From NCBI RefSeq assembly GCF_000190535.1, contig NC_015160.1:3844001-3908000 (forward strand): a DNA stretch of 64,000 nucleotides. The letters are read 5' to 3'. Of this stretch, positions 9,701 to 18,356 are shown in pieces. The notes beneath the pieces are model-generated. The model made no database searches. It had not been told where the DNA came from and saw nothing but the letters and a program-made list of their open reading frames with translations. The stretch is from Odoribacter splanchnicus DSM 20712 (GTDB lineage Bacteria > Bacteroidota > Bacteroidia > Bacteroidales > Marinifilaceae). A program made the translations under genes and the position numbers. Within the stretch, counting starts at the first letter, position 1; every line of letters begins with the position of its first letter.

Positions 9701-11020
9701 TTAGTCTTTATAACTTGCATAATATACCCTCAATACAGGCACGTCTTTTATAATCATACGATTAAAAGAAGAAGTTAAATTAGGTATGGTCAATAACAGC
9801 TGTCTGACATCCTTGGAGTCGGAATACCGGGAAATTGTTTGGTAATAATCGGTAATGTCGAAAATATACCTGTCTTCTTCATTGTTTTCAGTCTTTACAT
9901 ATCTTCCGGTAATAGGATTATTGGTACTGTTATAAGCCACACCTTTTATTTCATTAATCTTGTTCGTATAATAAACACTGATCGTCGATGGATAAGCAAC
10001 TTCCGGCGAAGCCCATACCCGGGGTTTTATTTCAATTTCAGCTTTTACCACGGTTTTATAAGTCGATTGAACATCGGGCTCCGGAAGGACCATTTTTACC
10101 ATATATCCACTAAGCCCTTGAACGATAGCCATGTCATGTTCTGTAAATTTCACTTCTTTTGTCTGTTCGGTCAAAGCTTCGAAACCATACTTTTCCGAAG
10201 GTATATTTTTTACATTAAAATATTGGTATTCATTTCTCTGACTCAATAGCTTCAAATCGTAAGTATACTTTTGGTCTGCATTATGATAATGAAACCGCAT
10301 ATACAGGCTGTCCGGGATCATTTCCAGGCTTAACAAACAATTATTGTCTTTTCCACTTTGAATAGCCAGACCTTTAAAGTAATTGATAAATTTATAATAG
10401 CTGATCTCACTATTGCTGTTCGGCCTGAAAATAGGATCGTCGTTTTGCATCATAGCAAACATTCTTTCGGTCAGCGTATCCTTCTCGAGTTTGAAATATA
10501 CCTGATTCATAATCATCCTTTTGGGAATAAAACTGACTGTTGCCAGTTTATCTCCCCATGGAATAGAATCCCGGTTATAAAAGTAGTCGTTTTGGTCTGT
10601 CCTGAATTCCGGCAAGCGGGCCAAACGATAAAGTGAAAGTGTTTGAGGAGTAGCTGTTTCTGTCGTATCTCCCCAAATATTTTTCCCTACTTTGAAATGG
10701 AAGGTGACCGAATCCAGCAAATACCGGAAATTGATAGACGGTTGGGAAACCGGAACGATCTGAAAACAGGGGGATGCCGTCGTGACACCACTATATTGAT
10801 CTTTATAGCGGCCCATGAACATTTCCGTAATAGCCGAACCGTATCTTCCGCTGGAGGTGATAAAGGAGTCTATTTTTATCGTACCTGTTTCTTTCAGCAA
10901 GGTGGTTTGTACTTCAATATGATTTCCATTATTAATCAAATCCTGACCTATGGTAGTTAGGTCATTATTACAGGAATATAGTCCTAACGTAGCTATAAGT
11001 AGAAAAAATATCAATCGCAT
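9701..11020 (-). CDS. DUF4270 family lipoprotein
   Basis: 439-residue lipoprotein with a lipobox ending at Cys17 (LGLYSC). The mature start (NNDLTTIGQDLI) and the repeated beta-rich segments match what I know of the DUF4270 family, a Bacteroidota-restricted family of unknown function at the cell surface or periplasm. It is the first gene of a likely two-gene operon with the barrel protein downstream. No enzyme motif is visible. Confidence 0.82.
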   Translation of the reverse strand: MRLIFFLLIATLGLYSCNNDLTTIGQDLINNGNHIEVQTTLLKETGTIKIDSFITSSGRYGSAITEMFMGRYKDQYSGVTTASPCFQIVPVSQPSINFRYLLDSVTFHFKVGKNIWGDTTETATPQTLSLYRLARLPEFRTDQNDYFYNRDSIPWGDKLATVSFIPKRMIMNQVYFKLEKDTLTERMFAMMQNDDPIFRPNSNSEISYYKFINYFKGLAIQSGKDNNCLLSLEMIPDSLYMRFHYHNADQKYTYDLKLLSQRNEYQYFNVKNIPSEKYGFEALTEQTKEVKFTEHDMAIVQGLSGYMVKMVLPEPDVQSTYKTVVKAEIEIKPRVWASPEVAYPSTISVYYTNKINEIKGVAYNSTNNPITGRYVKTENNEEDRYIFDITDYYQTISRYSDSKDVRQLLLTIPNLTSSFNRMIIKDVPVLRVYYASYKD

Positions 11021-11320
11021 ATAATAGGATTTTTTATTATTTACGACGCGAAGGTAAAACTATTTTCTAAAAATATGGCATGAGCTCTGTTATTTTATTG
11101 CAATTCGCTCAATGCTTAACGAATGAAAATATTCTTTATCATTCGTACACACCACCCGGGAATGTTTGCGGAAGTGTGTTAAAAAACTGAAATCTTTATC
11201 GATTCGAAAGATTATCTCGTGATTTGAGTGGAATTATATGCAAAAAATGTTTAGTTTTGCCGGATGATTTTTGAAGTGTAATATAGAATTATAAATTTGA
11301 ATCAGATAAAAAAGTAATTT
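11021..11320. other. Divergent intergenic region
   Basis: 300 bases between the DUF4270 gene and the kelch-like gene. Apart from the rightward promoter at 11271-11299 and a second TAGTTTTG at 11252-11259, I see no gene or strong structure. Confidence 0.5.
11271..11299 (+). promoter_or_regulatory. Promoter of the kelch-like lipoprotein gene
   Basis: TTG at 11271-11273 and TAAATTTG at 11292-11299 are spaced 18 bases, near the Bacteroidota -33/-7 optimum. The start codon is 22 bases past the -7 box. Confidence 0.5.
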
Positions 11321-12421
11321 ATGAAAAAAGTAAATTTTTTATGCCTGATAATGCTGGGGTTATTTTTTGTTGCTTGTCATTCAAATGACGATACGTGGGG
11401 AGACTGGTCCCGGGGTTATTCGTTTAGTGGAAAACCCAGAACAGGCGCTGTGACTTTTACCTTGAACGGTGAAGTTTATGTCGGTCTTGGTAGAAATGAA
11501 AATGTTGAAGAAAAGGATAAATATTTGACGGATTTCTGGAAGTTTAACGGTAAATCGTGGGTCTCTGTCGCCAGTTTTCCTACTGTTGGACGTGCCGGTG
11601 CTGTGGCATTCGTCGTCGGTGAAGAAGGTCATCAGGTGGCTTATGTCGGAACCGGATACCGTGAATATTTGGGTAAAGAAACGTATTATGACAATTTTTA
11701 TACTTTCGATGGGGTCAGTTGGGATACTACTACAGTCATTAAATTACCGAAGCCTGCGGATCGTAAGGATGGTGGACGTAGAGACGGTATAGCCTTTTCT
11801 TTAAATGGTAAAGGTTATGTCGGGACCGGACTGGTTAGCGGTGGAATGGTGGTGAACGATATGTATTGTTTCGATCCTTCAAAATCAGGAGATGCTGCCT
11901 GGAGTAACGTTGAGTTCCGTGGCGAACCGCGTTGTGGTGCCGTTGCTTTTGTGATCAAAGACAAAGCTGTGGTATGTCTTGGTGCTGCTTCTTCTTCCGG
12001 ATCCAATTTCCGCCGGGATGTATATACCTTCGACGGTACGACCTGGGATGATAAAGAGCCTTTAGTTGATCAGGACGGACGTGGTTTCGACAATGATTAT
12101 AATCAGATTCCCCGCGCATATGCCGTTGCTTTTGTGTCTTCAAGAGATGGAGGTGTATTGAAAGGATATGTGGCTACAGGTAACGGAAGTTATCCGGGTA
12201 CTTGCTGGGAATATAATATCGATACTGACCGTTGGGATGAAGTGACCGAATTGCCTGCTGCGATGAACAGACGTGCTTATGCCGTAGGATTTACCTTTAA
12301 TGATTACGGGTATGTGACTACCGGAGGATCGACAATGAATGCTCCGATAGATGTCGATACCTGGAAATTTACTCCTGGAATCGACGAAGACGATGATAAC
12401 GACTATGCACCTCGTGAATAG
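11321..12421 (+). CDS. Kelch-like beta-propeller lipoprotein
   Basis: 366-residue lipoprotein: lipobox ends at Cys19 (LGLFFVAC), followed by HSNDD. Six imperfect kelch-type repeats are visible, each with a GA/YAVAF core and a YVGTG-like strand (GAVTFTLNGEVYVGLG, GIAFSLNGKGYVGTG, GAVAFVIKDKAVVCLG, YAVGFTFNDYGYVTTG), predicting a six-bladed propeller. The acidic tail (DEDDDNDY) is low-complexity. Ligand and role are unknown; propellers of this kind usually bind carbohydrates or proteins at the cell surface. It has its own promoter and terminator, so it is monocistronic. Confidence 0.85.
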   Translation: MKKVNFLCLIMLGLFFVACHSNDDTWGDWSRGYSFSGKPRTGAVTFTLNGEVYVGLGRNENVEEKDKYLTDFWKFNGKSWVSVASFPTVGRAGAVAFVVGEEGHQVAYVGTGYREYLGKETYYDNFYTFDGVSWDTTTVIKLPKPADRKDGGRRDGIAFSLNGKGYVGTGLVSGGMVVNDMYCFDPSKSGDAAWSNVEFRGEPRCGAVAFVIKDKAVVCLGAASSSGSNFRRDVYTFDGTTWDDKEPLVDQDGRGFDNDYNQIPRAYAVAFVSSRDGGVLKGYVATGNGSYPGTCWEYNIDTDRWDEVTELPAAMNRRAYAVGFTFNDYGYVTTGGSTMNAPIDVDTWKFTPGIDEDDDNDYAPRE

Positions 12422-12463
12422 TACGTTGCCGGATCGATTCGGATTTTAAAAGCGGAATGATAT

Positions 12464-12497
12464 AAAGATGGGGCTCTTCTTGGGCTCCATCTTTTTT
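12464..12497 (+). terminator. Terminator of the kelch-like gene
   Basis: AAGATGG / CCATCTT stem with additional GC pairs and a following run of six T, 43 bases past the stop. Confidence 0.8.
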
Positions 12498-12601
12498 GAT
12501 CCGTCTGTTTTTGAAGTTATGTTATACCAACGATCCATTTGGGCTTTATTTGTATCCGATATCTTTTTTATTTATCTTTAGCGCATAAACTTTAGAGAAA
12601 A

Positions 12602-14560
12602 ATGAGGAGAACGTTTATTTTATTTGCTTTTTTGTTCCTGTGTTCTTGGGGGGGGTATGCTCAGTGGAATACCAATAACATCCTCCGGATGGGGCAAAAT
12701 GCTATTTATTTCGATGATTATATTTCTGCTATAGATAACTTTAATAACATTATTCGGGTGAAGCCCTATTTGTCGGAACCTTATTTCTTTCGGGGGCTGG
12801 CCAAATTGAATCTGGATGATTATGAAGGGGCGATACAGGATTATTCGAAGGCTATCGAGTTGAATCCCAATTATTTTCATGCTTATATGTATCGTGGAGT
12901 GGCTTGGCATAACTTACGTAAATATGAGGAGGCGATGGCCGACTATGCCCAGGCGATCGCTTTAGAGCCCAGGGATGCTTATGTGTATGCCAACCGGGGG
13001 ATTACCGAAGCTGAAATGGGGGATTTTAAGGCTGCTGAAAAAGACTACTCGAAAGCGTTGATGATCGATAGTAAACTGGTAGCCGCTTATTTAAACCGGG
13101 CTGTGGTCCGGGAAAAACTGGACGATTGGGAGGGAGCGATGGCCGATTGTAGTTCTGCTATCCGGTTGAATATGTTTTCGGACGATGCTTTCGGTTTGAG
13201 AGGATATTTGTGGTTTCAGCATAAAGAGTATCACAATGCCATCGAAGATTTTAACCGGGCTTTAAAAGCTAATCCCGAGAATAAGCGTATATTGATGAGC
13301 CGGGCGATGGTTTGGTATGAAATGAAGAAATATCCGGAAGTATTGAACGATTATAGTGAAGTGATCCGGATCGATAGCAATTATATTTATGCTTATTACA
13401 ACCGGGCTATGTTGCGGGCAGAGGTAGGCGAGAAAAATGCGGCTATCCGGGATTTGGATAAAGTGGTGGAAATGAATCCCGATAATATCCTGATTTATTT
13501 CAACCGGGGATTGCTGAAAATGGATATCCGGGATTGGTATGGGGCTTACGATGATTTCACTGAGAGTATTCATTTGTATCCGGATTTTGTGAAAGCTTAT
13601 CTGGCACGGGCGGCCGTTAATCAGGAGTTAAAGGATTTCGAGGCTGCCGATAAGGATCATTATTTGGCGATGCAGATCATGGATCGCTATAAGCGGATGA
13701 AAGAAGGAGATAAGAATGCTTTGGTAGATACTACGGCCAATTTCCAGAAGTTGATCGATATCAATGCCCGGCATGACGAAGTGCGGGATGTGATCAACGG
13801 ACGGGTGCAGGATAAGAAAGTGATCATCGAATTGCAGGATGTGTTTTATGTGCAATACCTGAGCCTGGATTCCTTGAGAAGTGGTAAAGTACAATATTAT
13901 AACCGGCATATTATGGATTATAATCAGGCACATAATTATAATCCGGCTATTACGCTATGTAATAAAGATTTGGTATATCCGGCCGATTTTGCAGAATCTT
14001 ATGTCGAAGAGCTGACCGGGCGGATAATGCAGACAGGGGATGCGGATGCTTATTTGATCCGGGGAAGTATTTATCTCAATCAAAAGGAGTATGCCAAAGC
14101 CATCGAAGACTTGTCGGCGATATTGGAGAAAGAACCCGATAATCTTTTGGCACTGTTTAATTTAGCTAATGCCAGAATGTTGATGTTCGATTATATCGAA
14201 TCTGTGGATGATAAGATTCCCCGTATTGTCGGTGAACAACAGCAAATGCAACGCAAGATAGATTATTCTCAGGTCATAGAAGGGTATAATGAATGTCTCC
14301 GGATAGACCCTGATTTTGTTTTTGCCTTATTCAATATGGCCAATGTATATGCCAAAAATGGCGAGATCGAGAGGGCTATCGAAACTTTTAATCAGGTATT
14401 GAGACTCGATAAGGATATTGCCGAAGCCTATTTCAACCGGGGACTATTGTATATCTATACCGGCCAAAAAGCTTTGGCAAATGCCGATTTGAGTAAAGCC
14501 GGTGAGTTGGGTATCGTGAGCGCCTATAATGTTATCAAGCGCTATTGTAAGGAAAACTGA
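12602..14560 (+). CDS. Exported tetratricopeptide repeat protein
   Basis: 652 residues with a signal peptide (LFAFLFLCSWGGYAQ) and then about eight tandem TPR units in residues 30-370 (repeated patterns such as YFHAYMYRGVAWHNL, AYVYANRGITEAEM, FNRGLLKMDI with Asp-Asn-Pro turns), an unstructured charged segment near 370-450, and three or four more TPRs to the end. TPR solenoids bind other proteins; this one would sit in the periplasm or at the outer membrane. The partner is unknown. The stop is followed at once by the AAGCTAAAGGC-type repeat array shared with other genes in this window. Confidence 0.9.
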   Translation: MRRTFILFAFLFLCSWGGYAQWNTNNILRMGQNAIYFDDYISAIDNFNNIIRVKPYLSEPYFFRGLAKLNLDDYEGAIQDYSKAIELNPNYFHAYMYRGVAWHNLRKYEEAMADYAQAIALEPRDAYVYANRGITEAEMGDFKAAEKDYSKALMIDSKLVAAYLNRAVVREKLDDWEGAMADCSSAIRLNMFSDDAFGLRGYLWFQHKEYHNAIEDFNRALKANPENKRILMSRAMVWYEMKKYPEVLNDYSEVIRIDSNYIYAYYNRAMLRAEVGEKNAAIRDLDKVVEMNPDNILIYFNRGLLKMDIRDWYGAYDDFTESIHLYPDFVKAYLARAAVNQELKDFEAADKDHYLAMQIMDRYKRMKEGDKNALVDTTANFQKLIDINARHDEVRDVINGRVQDKKVIIELQDVFYVQYLSLDSLRSGKVQYYNRHIMDYNQAHNYNPAITLCNKDLVYPADFAESYVEELTGRIMQTGDADAYLIRGSIYLNQKEYAKAIEDLSAILEKEPDNLLALFNLANARMLMFDYIESVDDKIPRIVGEQQQMQRKIDYSQVIEGYNECLRIDPDFVFALFNMANVYAKNGEIERAIETFNQVLRLDKDIAEAYFNRGLLYIYTGQKALANADLSKAGELGIVSAYNVIKRYCKEN

Positions 14561-14561
14561 A

Positions 14562-14690
14562 AGGCGGGAAAGCTATAAGCTATAAGCAAAAAGCTAAAGG
14601 CAAAAAGCTAAAGGCAAAAAGCTAAAGGCTAAAAGCTAAAAGCGAGTGGGTTTAGCCTATCGCTTTTAGCTTATAGCCTTTTAGCTTTTA
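14562..14690. repeat. Post-stop AAGCTAAAGGC repeat array, copy 1 (convergent ends)
   Basis: The whole gap between the TPR gene and trpB is filled by variants of GCTAAAAGC/GCTATAAGC. Three perfect tandem copies of the 14-mer AAAAAGCTAAAGGC lie at 14588-14629. The segment 14624-14644 pairs with 14661-14682 (near-perfect 20-bp stem), so the array folds into a long hairpin that could terminate both convergent genes. It extends to the TAA of trpB. Confidence 0.85.
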
Positions 14691-16049
14691 AATAATTTTC
14701 TCCAAATCTTTCAGTGAGCAGGTTATTTCACTGTCGGGGATGGTATAATTTTGCAGGTTACCGGCGAAGTATTGTTCGTAGGCATACAGATCGATCATAC
14801 CGTGACCCGAAAGATTGAATAAGATCGTCTTTTCTTTTCCTTCTTCTTTGGCCTTTTGGGCTTCCCGGATCGCCTGGGCGATGGCGTGGGTCGATTCGGG
14901 TGCAGGGATAATCCCTTCGGTACGGGCGAATAGTACTCCGGCTTCAAAAGTTTCTAGCTGAGGCATATCTACAGCTTCGATCAACCGGTCTTTTAATAAT
15001 TGGCTGACGATCGCTCCTGCTCCATGGTAGCGAAGTCCTCCGGCATGAATATTGGCCGGTTCGAAATTATGGCCTAAGGTATACATGGGAATGAGAGGAG
15101 TCAGCCCTACGGTATCGCCGAAATCATATTGGAAGGTTCCCCGGGTTAGTTTCGGACAGGATTGAGGTTCTACCGCAACGACCCGGATCTGTTTCCCTTC
15201 GGTTAGTTTTTTGCGTAAATAAGGAAAGCCGATACCGGCGAAGTTCGAGCCACCGCCAAAACAACCGATCACCACATCGGGTTCCGCTCCTGCCTTTTCC
15301 ATTTGAAGAATAGCTTCTTCTCCGATGACGGTTTGGTGCATCAATACATGGTTCAATACACTACCGATGGTATAGTTGGTTTGGGGATCTTTGGCTGCCA
15401 TTTCAACAGCCTCCGATACTGCGATACCTAAACTACCCGAAGAATTGGGATGTTCGCTCAGGATTTTTCTTCCGGCTTCCGTCAGTTCGCTCGGCGAAGG
15501 AATGACGTCGGCTCCCCAGGTGTTCATCATCAGTTTACGGTAAGGTTTTTGATTATAGCTGACCTTCACCATGAATACTTTTAAATCTATTCCGAAGTAA
15601 CGGGCTGCGAAGCTCAGGGCAGATCCCCATTGCCCTCCGCCTGTTTCGGTGGTCAGGCGTTTGATGCCTTGTTTATAGTTATAATAAGCCTGTGGGATGG
15701 CGGTGTTGGGTTTATGTGATCCTGCCATACTGGTACTTTCGTTTTTGAAATAAATCCTGGCCGGAGTATCCAGGGCTTTTTCCAGTCCATAAGCTCTGAC
15801 TAGCGGAGTCGGACGCCAGATTTTGTACAAATCTTGTACCTGTTCAGGAATTTCGATAAAACGTTCTTGCGAAAATTCCTGATTGACTAACTCTTCGGCA
15901 AAAATAGGCAAAAAGTCCTCTTTACTGGCTGCTTGTTTGGTTACAGGGTTCAGAGGAGGTAACGGTTTGTTGGTCATATCCGCCACGATGTTGTACCAGT
16001 GGGTCGGTAATTCTTTTTCTGTCAGGGTAATTTTCTTGTCTCCTTTCAT
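14688..16049 (-). CDS. trpB: Tryptophan synthase beta chain, TrpB2 type
   Basis: 453-residue pyridoxal-phosphate enzyme that condenses indole with L-serine to tryptophan. The PLP Lys is Lys113 in GSHKPNTA, the phosphate-binding loop is GCFGGGSNF, and the long N-terminal extension plus length identify the TrpB2 subclass, which often stands apart from trpA and may accept free indole or other nucleophiles. It is not in a trp operon here. Upstream is a complete Trp attenuator: promoter, a leader peptide with three Trp codons, and a terminator with an alternative antiterminator. That regulation strongly supports a tryptophan-related role. Ends directly in the post-stop repeat array. Confidence 0.95.
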   Translation of the reverse strand: MKGDKKITLTEKELPTHWYNIVADMTNKPLPPLNPVTKQAASKEDFLPIFAEELVNQEFSQERFIEIPEQVQDLYKIWRPTPLVRAYGLEKALDTPARIYFKNESTSMAGSHKPNTAIPQAYYNYKQGIKRLTTETGGGQWGSALSFAARYFGIDLKVFMVKVSYNQKPYRKLMMNTWGADVIPSPSELTEAGRKILSEHPNSSGSLGIAVSEAVEMAAKDPQTNYTIGSVLNHVLMHQTVIGEEAILQMEKAGAEPDVVIGCFGGGSNFAGIGFPYLRKKLTEGKQIRVVAVEPQSCPKLTRGTFQYDFGDTVGLTPLIPMYTLGHNFEPANIHAGGLRYHGAGAIVSQLLKDRLIEAVDMPQLETFEAGVLFARTEGIIPAPESTHAIAQAIREAQKAKEEGKEKTILFNLSGHGMIDLYAYEQYFAGNLQNYTIPDSEITCSLKDLEKII

Positions 16050-16100
16050 GTTGTTTGCGTTTTAGTGTGTTTATCTGATTTTAATGATTAAGCAAAAGAA

Positions 16101-16135
16101 AAACGCCTGATGTTCGTAATAAACATCAGGCGTTT
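16101..16135 (-). terminator. Attenuator terminator of the trpB leader
   Basis: Perfect 14-bp stem (AAACGCCTGATGTT / AACATCAGGCGTTT) with a 7-base loop; read leftward it is followed by UUCUUUUG, 50 bases before the trpB start. Bases 16113-16124 of this hairpin are an exact reverse complement of 16172-16183 inside the leader peptide gene, so an antiterminator can form instead. Confidence 0.9.
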
Positions 16136-16156
16136 CAGTTCTTTTATACAATAGAA

Positions 16157-16234
16157 TCACATTACCTCATCGTTTATTACGAAGTTCAACCGGCGCCACC
16201 ACCAATTCTGAGTCATGTGATTTTGTTTTGTCAT
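16157..16234 (-). CDS. trpL: Trp leader peptide (attenuation control of trpB)
   Basis: 25-codon ORF, peptide MTKQNHMTQNWWWRRLNFV followed by INDEVM, ending in TGA. Three consecutive UGG codons sit at codons 11-13. The segment just after them (16165-16184) can pair with the 5' half of the terminator hairpin. Model from the sequence: with enough charged tRNA-Trp the ribosome runs on to the stop codon, covers this segment and the terminator forms; when Trp is scarce the ribosome stalls on the UGG triplet, the segment is free, pairs with the terminator arm and trpB is read. An internal ATG (codon 7) is an alternative start that keeps the Trp codons. The ORF begins about 18 bases after the predicted transcription start. 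Confidence 0.88.
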   Translation of the reverse strand: MTKQNHMTQNWWWRRLNFVINDEVM

Positions 16235-16258
16235 CTCTTCTATTCTCTTTTGATGCAA

Positions 16259-16291
16259 CAAATATAGAAATGATTTTTTTTAAATTCCAAA
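16259..16291 (-). promoter_or_regulatory. Promoter of the trpL-trpB transcription unit
   Basis: Read leftward, TTTGG at 16291-16287 and TATATTTG at 16266-16259, about 20 bases apart, match the Bacteroidota -33/-7 consensus. Start of transcription would be near 16252. Confidence 0.75.
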
Positions 16292-16309
16292 TAATAATGG
16301 ATTTTTATT

Positions 16310-16759
16310 CTAATGGGTACATTCTTTTTGTGCTAATACTTTTTCGAATTGGGATAGACGTTCTTCCATTTTCCCTAATTCCCGGCAAGATTCTCGCATC
16401 TCTTTTTCTTTTTTCTCGATTTCTTCTTCTTTCTTGAGTAGTAGGGTTTTCAGGGTTTCTATTTCTTTGTCTTTTTCCAAACATTCCTCGCAGAAACCGA
16501 ATTCGTTCCGATTGATTTGCCGGAGAGATTTTTGGTCTATAAGCGGACTTCCTATTTCACGGATGAGCCAATTGGCATTTAGTTCCGGGAATAGACGGAT
16601 AATTCCCATCAGATGCTTGTCTGGTATGTGATCCCGGCAATTTAACCAGTTACTCACTTGTTGACGTGTCTTCAGACCAAGTTTAATTCGTAATTCTTCT
16701 TGTGAAATTTTTTTCTCATAGAGAAAATTAGCAAGCCTTTGATTTATTGACATATCCAT
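16310..16759 (-). CDS. XRE-family helix-turn-helix protein with C-terminal coiled coil
   Basis: 149 residues. The first 70 form an XRE/phage-repressor-like HTH (ISQEELRIKLGLKTRQQVSNWL) followed by the typical LNANWLIREIGSPL tail. Residues 90-145 are a Glu/Lys-rich coiled coil (KDKEIETLKTLLLKKEEEIE region), probably for dimerisation. A short Cys pair (FCEEC) links the two parts. Target genes unknown; it lies between the divergent small-RNA candidate and the trpB leader. Its own promoter is not clear. It may be a relic of a mobile element or a resident regulator. Confidence 0.75.
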   Translation of the reverse strand: MDMSINQRLANFLYEKKISQEELRIKLGLKTRQQVSNWLNCRDHIPDKHLMGIIRLFPELNANWLIREIGSPLIDQKSLRQINRNEFGFCEECLEKDKEIETLKTLLLKKEEEIEKKEKEMRESCRELGKMEERLSQFEKVLAQKECTH

Positions 16760-16801
16760 GGTTGACGCAATATAAAAATGTTTACTTGTAAAGACCGTTT
16801 C

Positions 16802-16832
16802 TTGTGTTTCTTTTGAAAATTATTTACATTTG
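16802..16832 (+). promoter_or_regulatory. Promoter of a candidate small RNA
   Basis: TTG at 16802-16804 and TACATTTG at 16825-16832, 20 bases apart: a full match to the -33/-7 consensus, pointing rightward into a region with no gene on that strand. Confidence 0.55.
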
Positions 16833-16838
16833 CCTTAG

Positions 16839-16999
16839 CCTTCGTTTATAAGTTATAATTAAATTTTGAAATTACGTCACAAAATGGATTGATAATAGTT
16901 GTTTCGTATAATTTGTTTGAGATAATATACGAATATGTTCTTGTTCGGAGAGAGGAGAAGCTTGGTGAGATAGCCGGGAATTTTTCCCGGCTATATTTT
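16839..16999 (+). ncRNA. Candidate small RNA antisense to the end of mpl
   Basis: About 160 bases between the promoter at 16802-16832 and a strong terminator at 16970-16994. No convincing ORF is present (the longest ATG frame has 12 codons). An internal 8-bp perfect hairpin (TTCGTATA at 16903-16910, TATACGAA at 16926-16933) is visible. The 3' end overlaps only the stop codon of mpl, on the opposite strand. I do not recognise the family; it does not show the long bulged rod of 6S RNA. The start point is inferred from the -7 box. Confidence 0.4.
16970..16999 (+). terminator. Terminator of the small-RNA candidate, also at the mpl 3' end
   Basis: 11-bp perfect stem (ATAGCCGGGAA / TTCCCGGCTAT), 3-base loop. 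The U-rich tail (AUUUUAUUU) exists only in the rightward direction, so it fits a rightward transcript better than mpl, whose stop lies 4 bases away. Confidence 0.75.
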
Positions 17000-18356
17000 A
17001 TTTATGAATGAGTTGCGTGGCTAATTCTTTTATATCGATGCCTGAAAAATTGCCCGAAGTCATAATGAGCAATACACTATTTTCGTAATTCTTTTGTGTT
17101 AGCTCTTCTAGTAATTGCCGGTTATCCGTGAATACTTTCAATTGCGTATCGTCGAAACCTTTTCTGACATCTTCGGAACTGATCTCAGGTAAGCGTTTGT
17201 GCTTTACGACTTCCGGATTAAAAAATACGATAGCTTCGTCTGCCAGGTCCATGGTATGACGATATTGTGGAAGGAAAGCTGCATTCAGGCTGCTGAAAGT
17301 GTGTAATTCCATACAAGCGATTAACTTGTGTCGGGGATATTGTTCCCGTACAGCCTTTATGGTCGCTTGTAATTTTGATGGCGAATGGGCGAAATCGAGG
17401 AATACGACTGTATCGTTTTGTTCGGCTATTTTTTGCAGGCGTTTGGCTGCTCCCTTATAAGTAGCGATGGCTTTTAAAAAAGCGGTTTCGTCGATGCCCA
17501 ATTCTTTACAAGCCAGATAGGCGGCTGAAATGTTTTGCAGATTATGTTCTCCGAATACCTGAATAGGGGTCGGTAAGCTACCTGCTAAATAAGTGGTTCC
17601 TTCTTCGGTATAATGAGGAAAACTTGTATATGGGATCGCTTGTACAGAAGCAGGTACCCGAGAGGCGATCTGTCGTAAATTTTCATCATTTTCGTAATAG
17701 ATGAGTTTACCGTTCGGAGTGATCTGTTGGGTGAAAAGAGCGAATTGTTCTACATAGTTTTCAAAAGTAGGGAAAACGTTCATATGATCCCAGGCTATGC
17801 CGGTGAGGATAGCGATATCGGGGTGATAATGGTGGAATTTGGGGCGTCTGTCGATGGGAGAAGAAAGATATTCGTCTCCTTCGAAAACAGCGATTTTACT
17901 TCGGTCGCTCAGGTGAACCATGGTATCGAAGCCTTCCAATAAAGCTCCGGCCATATAATCGAATTCTATTCCGCATGTTTTCAAAACATGCATGATCATC
18001 GAAGTTGTGGTCGTTTTTCCATGACTTCCGCCGACGATGACCCGTAATTTGTTTTTGGTTTGCTCGTACAGATACTCCGGATAGCTGTAAATCGGAATTC
18101 CAAGTTCCTGTGCTTTTTGTAGTTCCGGATTATCTTCCCGGGCATGCATACCCAAAATGACGGCATCTAAACGGGAGGTGATGCGTTCCGGGTACCAACC
18201 CCACTTTTCCGGTAACAGGCCTGCTGCTTCTAATCTGGATTTCGAGGGTTCGAAAATCTCGTCATCCGAACCGGTCACCTGATATCCTTTTTTATGAAGT
18301 TCTAACGCCAGGTTATGCATTGCGCTTCCCCCGATAGCAATAAGATGTATGTTCAT
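16998..18356 (-). CDS. mpl: UDP-N-acetylmuramate:L-alanyl-gamma-D-glutamyl-meso-diaminopimelate ligase
   Basis: 452-residue Mur-ligase family enzyme that attaches recycled tripeptide to UDP-MurNAc during peptidoglycan recycling in the cytoplasm. The Mur N-terminal fold (MNIHLIAIGGSAMHNLA), the ATP-binding P-loop GGSHGKTTTT, the central domain (EGDEYLSSPIDRRPKF) and the C-terminal FLDFAHSPSKL motif are in order; the opening GGSAMHNLA and the DD-containing segment GSDDEIFEPS separate Mpl from MurC. Full length. It stands alone; a -7 box is 82 bases upstream. It fits with ddl at the window end and the GH3/beta-lactamase fusion as cell-wall functions. Confidence 0.95.
   Translation of the reverse strand: MNIHLIAIGGSAMHNLALELHKKGYQVTGSDDEIFEPSKSRLEAAGLLPEKWGWYPERITSRLDAVILGMHAREDNPELQKAQELGIPIYSYPEYLYEQTKNKLRVIVGGSHGKTTTTSMIMHVLKTCGIEFDYMAGALLEGFDTMVHLSDRSKIAVFEGDEYLSSPIDRRPKFHHYHPDIAILTGIAWDHMNVFPTFENYVEQFALFTQQITPNGKLIYYENDENLRQIASRVPASVQAIPYTSFPHYTEEGTTYLAGSLPTPIQVFGEHNLQNISAAYLACKELGIDETAFLKAIATYKGAAKRLQKIAEQNDTVVFLDFAHSPSKLQATIKAVREQYPRHKLIACMELHTFSSLNAAFLPQYRHTMDLADEAIVFFNPEVVKHKRLPEISSEDVRKGFDDTQLKVFTDNRQLLEELTQKNYENSVLLIMTSGNFSGIDIKELATQLIHK

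Noticed and set aside
14588..14629. Three tandem 14-base repeats considered as a CRISPR array
   Set aside because: No spacers between the copies, unit too short, no cas genes nearby; it belongs to the post-stop repeat family.
16839..16999. Small-RNA candidate considered as 6S RNA
   Set aside because: The 5' and 3' ends do not pair into a long bulged rod with a central open loop.
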